The notes beneath the pieces are model-generated. The model ran no database searches, was not told the DNA's origin, and saw only the letters and a program-made list of their open reading frames with translations. The translations under genes were made by a program, and so were the position numbers. Positions 46,376-56,739 of a DNA stretch of 64,000 nucleotides are shown one piece after another. Origin of the DNA: Takakia lepidozioides (Eukaryota > Streptophyta > Takakiopsida > Takakiales > Takakiaceae); assembly GCA_030704615.1 (NCBI GenBank), contig CM060733.1, positions 20,212,001 to 20,276,000 on the forward strand. Direction: 5' to 3'. Numbering within the stretch: position 1 is the first letter of the stretch; every line of letters starts with the position of its first letter.

Positions 46376-46930
46376 TCACATATTGTTCTTGAATTTCGAT
46401 TCATCGATATCAATTCCTTTCTCTGCGGCAACTTCCCCTCCAGACTGCTCATTCGTTGCAAGCCCACCCTTACGACCCATTTCCTGATAACCTTCCTTCC
46501 CCAGCTGCTCAGATCGAATCTTTCCTCCCTTGCTACGACCTGCGCATACGCAGCGACTCAATATCCAGCAAATTGTGCGTAAACATTCTACTTCGGACAA
46601 TACTGTTCACTAGTCACTTTAAATAAGATGGCATGTGCAATACTAGTACAGTGCGAATCCTGCTCACGAATGAAAATCATAGAATCAACTAATTGTCTTT
46701 ACTTCCCCGATCACATTTTTTCAAGCGGCGGCCAGTAACCGTTCCGAATTGTAGTTAAACAATTGCATGGAATTATATATATATATATATATATCTCTAT
46801 ACGAAATGCTTATACCCTCAGCCAAGCGCTCCTGGGCGTCGACACTCAAACCACCGGTACCTCCCTCCACCACAGTTTCGCCGGCGTGAGCCCTGGCATC
46901 GAGCTCGCTCCTCTCCGCCTTAGACGACAT
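46376..46930 (-). CDS. Group 1 LEA (Em-like) protein, two exons
   Basis: Exon 1 is 46930-46816 and exon 2 is 46539-46376, joined by a 276-base GT-AG intron in phase 1, giving 92 residues, the usual Em size. It begins [18 protein letters not shown], has [17 protein letters not shown], and one copy of the hallmark motif ([20 protein letters not shown]). It ends with [13 protein letters not shown]. These small, Gly-rich, disordered proteins protect cells in drying seeds, spores or vegetative tissue. The intron contains a (TA)n run at 46775-46794. A damaged sister copy lies in opposite orientation at 33.4 kb. I saw no clear ABRE in the short upstream region. Confidence 0.93.
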
Positions 46931-47341
46931 TGTCTTTCCGCTTAGCTTCTCTTTCCCTGCGCACAGTATGCACTGGAGATTTAATGTCCAACCAAGTCGA
47001 TAGAGAACAAAATCATATAATATGGTGACACCCGCGCGCGGGTGATCGCCAGAGGGTAACTCAGGTTTTAACCTTCGACCACAGCAGCGAGAAGTATCCG
47101 GCAGCTACAAGATCACCGAATCTCATAGATTACAAATCGAATACCGCCAAACTTTCTTCCAATTCACCCTCACTCTCAAGTACCTCATACAATCTACCCA
47201 ACCACTTTCAACTGGTACAGCTCGTTAAACGTGCTGACACTGAAGTACATTAGGTCGTAGCCGAGACAATCCAGACACTCTGAGAGCTCTCAAGTAGTCA
47301 ACGACAATGCAGTCTGAAATTAAGAGTGACATGGCTATGAC

Positions 47342-47411
47342 GGTAGCGCAATAGCTAGAGCTGAGAGTGCTTCCTAAGATATCTTGGGTACACTTCGTTG
47401 AAGGGTTGGTG
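47342..47411 (+). repeat. SINE-like, tRNA-related repeat, copy 2
   Basis: GGTAGCGCAATAGCTAGAGC then TGAGAGTGCTTCCTAAGAT and TTGGGTACACTTCG, lacking a few bases present in the 45.08 kb copy. The GTAGCGCAATAG start resembles a pol III A box. Confidence 0.5.
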
Positions 47412-47642
47412 AATCTGGATTAAAAATGCTATGGTAAATGGTCCAAATAATGCTCACTTTCAGCATGCACCTGTCACATTTTACTTAACCTAATGGAATT
47501 TCAGTTTTTCTCTTACATGGGTCTTTTTTTTTTACAGTTGGCAACCCATACAAATTTTTCATTATGTGAAATCATAAAATTGAGAATAACCCATCAGGTT
47601 TTCATGCAATGGGTATGGGATCTCTAGAAACATAGAAAAATC

Positions 47643-47692
47643 CCTAATATTGCGCACTTGATTGCGCGCGCAATCAAATGCGCAATATTAGG
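47643..47692. repeat. 50-base near-perfect palindrome
   Basis: CCTAATATTGCGCA then CTTGATTGCGC mirrored by GCGCAATCAA, A, TGCGCAATATTAGG. There is one mismatched pair and no loop. Confidence 0.95.
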
Positions 47693-48174
47693 ACCAAACA
47701 CATTTTCTTTTCTTCAATTTATGATCATTGATCCCCCAGTGAGATACATTGCTACAACCAACAATGTATGAAATCTCTTGACTTGGAACCAAACATCCAA
47801 AGGCCAATAAGTATTTGTACTTCATAAGACACTGGGTTCATTGGACTATACCCTCATGGTAAAAGTCACAACTAAAATTGCAGGAGAGCCAATGGCTGCA
47901 CTCTCACTGTAGCTGATAGGAGAAATAAGGGAGCACCGCAGATACAACCTATCTCGTTATGCCTTAAATCTTATTTTTGGAAAGAAGTTGAAAGTGTAAG
48001 AAAATCCCCAGAATATCCAGTTCATGTTGTCTGTCCAACTTCACAACTCAGGTTTGGAGACATAATCAAACCCCCTCAAAATCCACTTTTTGGAACAAAG
48101 GCTATTGTTTTCACACTGACTTCATTTGCAATGTGAGGACTCTCATACAACTTTACTTTTGCACATGAAACGGC

Positions 48175-49127
48175 TTACACATAAACAACAAGGAAGGTGA
48201 GAATAATCAATAAGACAACCAGAAAGACAATCATCATCACGTCCCTTCCATCCAGCCTTCTTCATCACGATAGCCAACCTTTTCTGCGCACCAACCCGCA
48301 GAGACATTCCCATTTCCCTGTTACCTCAAGACGAGTCACAATGCTTAATGCATAACATGTATGCAAAGTAGTCTTTCAAAGAAATCTTTCTCTGACACAC
48401 ACCGTCATGTACACAAACGAAATGCTCACTCACTAGGCAAACTGAGCTCTTTGATTGTCTTGGATAGGAAGGGAGGGTAGCTGTGACAGATGACCTACCT
48501 GAACAAACTCAAGCCTGGTAGATGTGATGTTCATGTCATGAGCCAAGTCATCAATAATTCTCTCCTGCCAACACCATTGCATCCCACACATATTGGTCCA
48601 CCTATTGCTGTTGCCTCATCCAAGCTGTGAATGACATGCCATGAACGATAGTTTTGACCATCAGAAAAAAAATTCTTTATACCACTCATGGGACCCCCAA
48701 CGAGCTTACGGCACAATAGTGTGGAACACACAACCAACCAAAGGAAAACAACCTTCTATCCCCTGTCTTAACAACAGAGACAAACGAGCTAAGGGAGGGG
48801 GGGAGTCTGTGAGTGGATCACAAGTAGGTCCAATCAACTCCCAGTTCACAAACAAGAGAGACAACCATGACCATATCACATGGAGACAACATCCTACTCT
48901 GCTGGTCAGGGGAGAGGACGGATGGAAGAAAGAGAGAGACCCATAACTACGTGAGTTTGAGTGTCCAATGTGTTATGATTGTCTACTAGGCTGACAACCC
49001 AATCAAACAACCGAGTAGGAAATGGTGAGAAAGCACCTGTCCAGACAACTCCTCGTGAATGGTGAGTCCAACACCACCCAAGCGCTCCACGCTAGCACTC
49101 AGCTCATCCAGATCCTCATCTTGTTCC
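48175..49127 (-). pseudogene. Qc-SNARE of SYP61/syntaxin-6 type, three 3' exons with a frameshift
   Basis: Syntaxins of this type act in trans-Golgi and endosome membrane fusion. Exons on the minus strand: 49127-49037 (EQDEDLDELSASVERLGG, TIHEELSGQ), 48564-48499 (ERIIDDLAHDMNITSTRLEF) and 48283-48175 (KRLAIVMKKAGWKG, then a hydrophobic tail MMIVFLVVLLIILTFLVV). Together they make the SNARE motif and the C-terminal anchor. All splice sites are GT-AG and phases agree. In the last exon one extra base near 48238-48244 puts the anchor out of frame, so the protein would lose its membrane anchor unless this is a sequencing error. The N-terminal exons were not found upstream (to 52 kb). Confidence 0.75.
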
Positions 49128-49980
49128 CTGCAACCACACATGCAAGCTTTAACACAAAAGTAATCATTCCCACAAAAAAAACTTAGGTTTCAGGAGCAGA
49201 AATTGTTGTCGGAAGAAACTCAGTAAATCCTCAAAAAATCAATGGATTGTGCAAATTATATCTGAAGAGCAGGCATTCGAAAGTTTGCCTTAAGATGGAA
49301 ATGGGTGAGCATGAATTGGGTCGAGAGGTGAGTGTTAGACAAAGATACAAACACAAGCACAAGATATACGTAGTCATGCAAGCAAAACCATCACATCATG
49401 TCTCTGTAAGATAAGTCTTCTATCCTCATGTACAATAGTGCCATCCATTTCTCCAGAACACGTGTTCAAACCACCTTGTCTAGTTCAGCACTTCTCTATA
49501 GCTTGCTTCCTAGTTCCAAGTTGAGTTTTTAGCTAGAGCTTGCTACAATGAGCTAGATTTGGATCCTCTTCCGCCTCAAGGGGCCATGGGGTGAAGTGTA
49601 TCAAATCTGCAGCCAAGGCGAGTGTGTAAACAACCAACTCACCTAATTATAAGTGCATGTCGATCAAATTCATTGGCCAAGAAACTATCATGCACAGTTT
49701 GAGTGGTCTTTGATTCAGAGAGGTTAGCTCACCACCTGCAATCGGTGGGTGTTCAAAGAAGCTGGCTCACCACCTGCAATCAATGGGTGTTCACAGAAGC
49801 CGGCTCACCACCTGCAACATACCTGTGCCACCACCTGCCACATATCAGGCCCAACCTTAGAACATGTGGAATATCTTTCAAGCATATATTTATATACTGT
49901 AACCCTAAAAAGAGCCTTAAGTGAAGCTAACACATTTCTGAGGTACGTGATGTTCAATAACACCATTGTAACATGAACTC
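49128..49980. other. No gene recognised
   Basis: Contains a short tandem repeat near 49728-49815 (GCTCACCACCTGCAA.C repeated three times). The missing SNARE exons could lie in or beyond it but were not seen. Confidence 0.4.
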
Positions 49981-49981
49981 C

Positions 49982-50995
49982 TTAGGTACCCGGAGGCAGC
50001 AAAGGTGGAGGTAAACCTTGTTCCACCGATTCCTTCACTGCTTGCCTATATCTTCTGTTGATGGAGTCTTCGTCACAGTCACTGTCTTGAGGAGCACTTA
50101 CCTCCTTACCTTTGCGTCGAGTCCGCCTAGACGATGAAGCAGCTTTGCTCTTCCGTGCTGCTTCTTTCTCCGCCCTTACCCTCTCATGAATTGCTTTGGC
50201 AATCTCTTTCTGTTGCTCCAGTTCTTCTTGCCTTTTAAGACATTCAGCTTGCTTTTGTTCTTTGTCTTTGGCCCTCTGGAGGCGGCCAGCTTCCAATTTC
50301 TCAAGCCTTTTTTTCTTCCTTTCCTCTATATCAAGTTTGCGTTGTTGGCCAGCGAAGACCTTTGCTTCCTTCTGCAAACCGTTGCTCTCTCAAATACTCC
50401 ATAATCCGGGCCAGTGATGCCGCTTACGATGCAATAGTCTGCCCTCGATCTTCTATAATACGAGGTGGCGGGAGCCTTGGTAATGTAAGAAGATCCACAA
50501 GTGTCGGCCTAGGCTCATCAATGCTAAGTTGTGACACACGTTGTGATAACTCTTCTTCTTCACTAAAGACCATCATGTCCAAGAGAGACTCTGGTGGATT
50601 TTCAATGTTGTCATTGAGAGGGCTCTCATGGGTTGATTCTTCGTCAGACCCTGAGTCTTCATGATGCCCTGAACTTGAGGTCGAACCCCTGTCAAGGTCA
50701 TTGGAGTCAAATATTGTACTTGGGCCTATATGAGAGTCAAGAGCATGTGGATCTAATGGAAATATCCCTGTTTTGCGGAACCCTGCTTTAACGTTTTCCA
50801 CAAGGACCTGCCACATGCGGCCTAAATCATAGGCTTTCCAAGCTTGGGACCCTTGTTGGCCTCCACACCAATTTTTCTGTCCTTAGATCTTTGCCGCGAC
50901 CCTTCACCTATAGCAATCCTGACAGTTCATTGGGAAGCAGCTGTGCCACTGCCTTCCAGTATGCCTTGTCTGTACTTTTGTGGAAGTTCTCTTGA
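49982..50995 (-). pseudogene. DDE (pogo-like) transposase C-terminal relic
   Basis: The minus strand encodes KAYWKAVAQLLPNELSG (about 50975-50925), then WQVLVENVKAGFRKTGIFPLDP (from 50816). The latter is the conserved end of pogo/Tigger-type DDE transposases, where the protein adds a Gly-Phe-Arg-Lys-Thr-Gly turn. An acidic Ser-rich tail follows to 50424, where a stop and frameshift intervene. A Lys/Glu/Gln-rich charged helix follows at 50377-49982. The DDE catalytic core itself is absent. Confidence 0.55.
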
Positions 50996-52399
50996 TTTGC
51001 TGGAAAAACCTGCCCAATAGACAACATGGCCCTTATGTTCAGTGCATGTATGTGCATTGTACTTAGATATGTAAATCTCTACGTAAAATATAGACCCACA
51101 TATGTAATAGTTTGTACATGTGTGTCAATGAATTTGACCACATTCCTACACTCAACGATCTTGATCTTCCGTTGCAAACTTATTGAATGAATGCATGGGC
51201 ACTTCAAACCTTCAGATAACCTCCAATGCCAAGGCAGGGCAGAGGACACTCAAGCGCATATACAACTCACATGAGGCAGCTAAAAGGGATAAATGTTTCT
51301 CTCGATGTCCAGATTGCACGGTTCCCTTCTGCATCTGCATCTCATTATTCATGGATCATTATTGTATGGCAATATGACAAAATGATGAGTCGGACACCAG
51401 TGCAACCTGTCAAGTTATTTTACCACTGGTGTGAAGTTAGCTAGGAAATAGCTAGCTTTTATATATTGACATTTGGGATTGACCCAAGTGTCAATCCAGG
51501 GGCCAATACATGTTTGGGGCACCTGGCGTTGTTATCTTCACGGCAGATCGCGGTGGGCTCATCTTTCTCGAGTTGAGCCTCACCGTGTCTAGCTATGGCG
51601 CCGTAGTGTGGATTCCCCATGGCGTGGGATGCACTTGGCTGGACTTAATATATGAGTGATGTTTTCATGTGCAAGTGTGTGAGTTTGAGAGAGCTTGAAT
51701 GCTTGTATCATTCGTTTCATTATCACTTGAGAAAGATCAGCTCGAGTCTGTGAGTGCCAGGTTCGAGTTAGTTGTAGCACTTGTGTTTTCAGATCATGAG
51801 AAGCGGTTCAGCCTAGAGTGTATGGAGCCGTGCATAAGCCTATCCAAAGCGGATAGAGTGCAAAGGCGAACAGGTTGCAGGTTTGCCATGGATAGAGAGG
51901 CGGGTAGCCTATGTTGAAGAGCGGCGTTGCATAGCTCAACGCTATGGCAACCAAGTTTGGGCTTCTAGTGTGAAGCGAAGGAAATGCTGGCCACGAGTGG
52001 GCGAACTGGTGGTCGTCTTCTTCAGCTGCAGGCCGAGTTAAGGAGCTGCTGAAATGTGGGCAGCGCATGGGAAGTTAGCATGTTGCAGGTTGGAGATGAT
52101 ATGATCGGCTCCAGGTATCTGCCCGAAACGAGTTGTTGCGGGTAGATGAGGAGCAGCCAAATGGCGGAGCTGCGAGGGGATGCATCGCAGCCTTGTGGGA
52201 GCTGCAGCTCCAAGCTCATGAAGAGGTATGAGTGAAGAGATGGGGCTGGTCCCTCTTGTATGCAAATCAGTGCACTTGTGAAGTATTGCTTGAGTTGGAA
52301 GTTTCAATCTGAAACTCTAGCACGGCGAGGGCTCTTGGAGTGACAAGAGCAGGGCTGGAAGGGCAGTAGTGAGGCGTCCTAGAGCCAGGGAATGTGCTG
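50996..52399. other. No gene recognised; possible retroelement leader
   Basis: From about 51450 on there is long low-identity sequence without coding frames. It may be LTR or leader sequence of another element, but no paired repeat was found. Confidence 0.4.
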
Positions 52400-52991
52400 T
52401 CGTGCACCTAAGCATCGTGCCACAACATACATCGCTGTCCACCCACAATCTAAGCACACAATCCTAGAAAGCTATACCACAATGATAAGAGATGAGAAAT
52501 GAGAGAAGTAGAAGACAATGAAAGCTCTCAAAGCATGAAGCAATCAATGAAGAACACAAGCCTAGTCCTCCAATGAAATCCACTCTATCACATAAACTAA
52601 GTCAAGCCAAGGGCACCTTTGCTAAAGGAATCCACCCTACAAAGCCCTCAACACACTCCCTCTCAATACCTAGAGCTATGGAGGTGAGAGAGCTCATGGA
52701 GGCTCAACTACAAGAAGATGAGCCTCCTCAACACTCACAAGGGGAAAACCTATCTCCATGTCTCAAGTGAGGCTCGACACCTCACTTGCATGTGAGACCA
52801 AATGAAGTCCCACAACACACAAATATAAATATAAATATCTAAAATGTCCTAGTTAACTAGAAGTAGGTAATTCTAGATAAACATGAATAAAACCATGACA
52901 GGGGCGTCGTGCACCTAAGCATCGTGCCACAACATACATCGTTTGTCCACCACACAATCTAAGACACAATCCTAGAAAGCTATACCACAAT
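52400..52991. repeat. 84-base direct repeat flanking the left terminal repeat
   Basis: TCGTGCACCTAAGCATCGTG through CTAGAAAGCTATACCACAA occurs at 52400-52482 and again at 52907-52990, on either side of the 418-base repeat at 52483-52900. Confidence 0.9.
52483..52900 (-). mobile_element. Left terminal repeat (3' LTR of the minus-strand element)
   Basis: 418 bases, TG...CA on both strands (TGATAAGAGATGAG ... AACCATGACA). The right copy at 62828-63248 is nearly identical and in the same orientation. Contains TATAAATATAAATAT. Confidence 0.8.
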
Positions 52992-53779
52992 CGCCCCCTA
53001 GCTGGTGGTTAGGTCCCTCTAACTCCAGATAGCTACAGATGTAATAGCCACAGCGTACTAAGTCCTCTATCACTGTCCCTATTGTACTCAAACTCTATAG
53101 ACCAAGAGGCCGGGTACAAGAGCAAACCCCATCGTTAGTTGCCGTCTTGCAATCTGTGAACTTGAGTCAGGGATCGTGTGTGGTCTCCTAGTAGCTTGGC
53201 CTTGCATTTCTTGTTAGCCTTCCATGGTTGTATCCACTCCCACTATCCAATGCAATGCGGACATAACGATCCCCATCAGGAACCATCTCAAGAGGTGGAG
53301 TCAAGCATCCATATGCCAACCTCTAGAGCATTGATCACACACCAGCATGGTGGCTGCCCCTCTAACAGACCCACACAACATGCACCTCAAACTTGCAGGC
53401 ACCACTGCCAGGTTTGGGTCACCCCTTCCATCAACATTGGAAGGTGACATGGCGCGCAATTACGCACATGGTCCTTCCAAATCATGCCATCCCGACCCTC
53501 CAAGATCAGGACTCCTGAGGGCAACACCTCTCGAACCCTCAAAATAGTACGTCCTGCAATCACATCCAAGGTCGTAGGAGCAGTCTGCTGCAGATAAACA
53601 CAGTCACTAGAGGGTTGAATCTCCGAACCCCAGGACGATAGCCCCCACCACGTATGGTAGCATACCTCAACGTATCACGATGTTGTGCAATGCAAGGTTC
53701 TCGAAAGCCATGGGCAAGACTTTCCTGAACAACTATAAACGCTGCTCATATGCACGTGCCCACACGTCCGGATCGTCAA

Positions 53780-54620
53780 GGTTAAGAACTGTAGCAGCTA
53801 GCTCTCACAAATGGATGTAGGCAAATCCGGCTCTCGGCCAAAGAGAAGAAAGTATGGTGAGAAGGAGGCAGTGATGCTTGCTTGCTTGAACCTGTAGCCC
53901 ATGGCTAACCAGGGTAACTGAAGGTCGCAATATCCTAGGTGTCCCTTCTGCAAGCCATACTTGCGCAAACCCCTCTTTACTGTCTGAACAACTCTCTTGC
54001 CAAGCCATCGGCCTCAGGATGATCCCGAGAAGTGGTGCGGTGGTCTATCAAGGCCTTGTCACACAAATCCTTGAAACTCCCCCAAGAACTCTCTCCTTGT
54101 GTCCGTGAGTACTCAGCTGGAGCACCGAATCGGCTAAGCACACAATCAAAGAATGCACGCAGCTCCCTCACTAGCCTTATCAGGCAATGGAACCAATTCA
54201 ATCCATTGGAGAAGTGCTCCACCATCACCAACACGCGTACTTGTTGTGGCGCATGGTCAGTGGCAACGGCCCTACGAAGTCAAGACCCACCTGTAGCCCA
54301 ATCCCCATGATCGGAAGAGGGGTGCAATTGTGGAGAGTAGGGCGTTTGAATGAAGCACGCACCGTGTCACCACCATGCACACTAGCTACAAATTGTTGCA
54401 CTTTGTGTGCATACCACGCCACCAATACTGCCCCTGCAGAGGAACTGTGAGTGCGTCACACCCCAAAAGGCCCAACTCCTCATGGGCATGCGGACTAACC
54501 GTGCCCGCTGTGTTGGGGGAGGCACAATCCTCACTCGACCATCCTCCACACTCGGAGCAGGTGTGTCCCCTCCCACTTGAACCTCTTGGCTCGTTGTAGG
54601 ATCCGATCCCTCTCCTTGGC
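53780..54620 (-). pseudogene. Integrase of the minus-strand gypsy-like element
   Basis: Readable in changing frames: QQFVASVHGGDTVRASF (zinc-binding region), IGLQVGLDFVGPLPLTM (first catalytic Asp), the segment around FGAPAEYSRT, RDHPEADGLA, VVQTVKRGLRKYGLQ and FSPYFLLFGREPDLPT. Frameshifts and stops are frequent. Confidence 0.75.
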
Positions 54621-54719
54621 AGTCATAGTGGCTTGCAGTGTCTCCAGTGCGGAGGTAGTCCAACACAACTGAATCCTCATGTATATCTTTGGCGCCACCT
54701 TGCTCATGCTGGCCTCAGG

Positions 54720-55370
54720 GTCCTCAGACACTTGATCTACAGTCATCCAGTTGTTGCAGGTCAACTTCGGCCTTCCGCCTGCCAAGTTGATAACAAAAAT
54801 GCATATGCATGCCATCCGTGCACCATCTCCTCGTCCGTCTCACCATGCACCGAGCTCCAGTGTCATCCTGCTGGCTCGTGCATGGATCACTAGGATAGCA
54901 CATGTGGCATTGGTTTCCCTTTTCTGAACTCGCAAAAGGTTCCGTTACCCTGGTACTGAATGGCGACTCAACCCATCTGCATTGCGAAACCCGGTCGAAT
55001 GCACCACCTGAAAGTCCTACTCTTGAAGGATGAGTGCCCACCGTTGCAAGCTTCCCCGTAAGCTTGTATAACTCCATCAACCACTTGAGTGGTTGGTGAT
55101 CCGTGACAAGGGTGAAGAGATTGCCGTATATAGATAGCACCGAAGAGTGCCACGGCCCCCACTGCAGCTAAGCATTCTCCCTCATATGAGCTATAACTTA
55201 GACTCTTGCAACGTGTTCGAGGGGCTAGCATAAGCCACTATGAACTCTCTTCCCTCATCATCCACCTGTGTGAGCACCGCTCCAAGCCCCAGCATGCTCC
55301 AATCTGTATGCAGCTGAAAAGGACGCCTCCTGATAGGTCGTCTCAAGATGGGCGCCGAGGTCAACCTACC
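54720..55370 (-). pseudogene. RNase H domain of the minus-strand element
   Basis: QLHTDWSMLGLGAVLTQVDD, FIVAYASPSN, SSYEGECLAAVGA and FTLVTDHQPLKWLME, spread over several frames. This is the usual Ty3/gypsy RNase H that follows the reverse transcriptase. Confidence 0.82.
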
Positions 55371-56290
55371 TACTGAGCTCTTGAAAAGCTTGTTCTTGCC
55401 TCATCTTCCCACTGCCACTCCTGGTCCACCTTGGTCAGCTGGTTTAGAGCCTTTGCAATGGGCACTAAATCCCTTAACAAACCGTCTTAATAGTTTGCTA
55501 ACCCCATGAAAGCTTCAAATTGGCTCCACATCCGTGGGGCGTGGAAACTGTGCAATGGACTCTACCTTAGTCTACTGTACCCCCAAATCTCCAGGATAGA
55601 TCATGTGACCCAGATACTCAATCTGGTTGTGGAAAAACTTGGCACTTTCCCGGATGTAACTTCAATTCCGTGCGCCCTCAAGCGCTCAAATACCCCTGAA
55701 GGTGTCTCTCATGCTCTTCCACCGTTAGCACTAAAGATGATGATGTCATCTATGTAGCACGAGCAAACTCCACCCCTGCTAGAATCCTATCCATGACTCT
55801 CTGAAACTCTGCCGGAGCGTTCTTAAGCCAGAATGGTAAGAACCGCCACTGGTATAGGCAATCCTCCCGGCTCATTGATCCCCCAGAATGCCGTCTTTTG
55901 CTTATCCGCCTCCTTGATCGGCAACTGGTGATATCCGGATCATAATTCCATGTGCTAAAGACCTTGGCATGCCCAATGGCTCAAAGATCTCCTCTGGTAT
56001 TGGCATGGCATTACCTATCGGACTTGGTCTGACGATTTACAGGCCGGGTCATCACCGCACATACGTTTCCGTCCAATTGCCAAAGACATCCTCCTTGGCT
56101 AGCATCATTGTGGCTGAAGCATACTCTCCCCCAGATAGCTCCACCAACTAGCCTCCCAAGGTCCTGAGTTCTCATCTGAATCAAGGACCTCTCCATGTCA
56201 CTATATCTATAGGGTCTCCGAAAAGTTGGCATGTCAGAGTAGCCAATTCAATACGAAAATCGCTTGACCCTTCAGTGCTCTAAGTCCTTC
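55371..56290 (-). pseudogene. Reverse transcriptase of the minus-strand element
   Basis: KTAFWGINEPGG.P region, CYIDDIIIFSAN with the catalytic YIDD at 55745-55756, and FFHNQIEYLGHMIYPG, with stops and frame changes. RPYRYSDMERSLI near 56210-56175 is the start of the palm and fingers. Confidence 0.82.
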
Positions 56291-56739
56291 AAACGGAAGG
56301 CAAAGGAGTTCCTGTAAGCCCTCAAGAACCGCCCGCGTATACGCCGTCTCTCTCCTCGGTGATATAGGTCCAACTCAGGTCCCACTGTCCTCCGTGACTG
56401 CAACCTTGAGTCTAGCAGGCTTAGAGGTAGAAGACGCGTCTGTGGTTGCTATGCTGCAACTCTTGAGCAGTGAACACGCCTCCTCTGTCAGTGACAATGT
56501 TCATCTACCCCATCATCCCATCTTTGAGGACCTCTAATCGAGAAAAAATCCCCAACTGATCCTCAACGCCGCTTGGCTTGCAACTCATTCTGAAACTCGA
56601 GCACCCTGCCCCACTGTGTGCCATGGATGCGGCTGCACTCGGGTCCTCACCTGCTCGCCCCCACTCGCTGCCTGTACGTCTCGGTAGGCAGGGAGACATG
56701 AAGGGAAGTGTACTCCGTACTCTGCGCTGTCAGCCATAG

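Larger units (their letters stand above)
46990..48170. other. Intergenic, repeat-bearing; no gene recognised
   Basis: Holds ACCCGCGCGCGGGT (47032-47045), a second SINE-like copy, and a 50-base palindrome at 47643-47692. The end near 48170 is the 3' flank of the SNARE gene on the minus strand. Confidence 0.5.
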
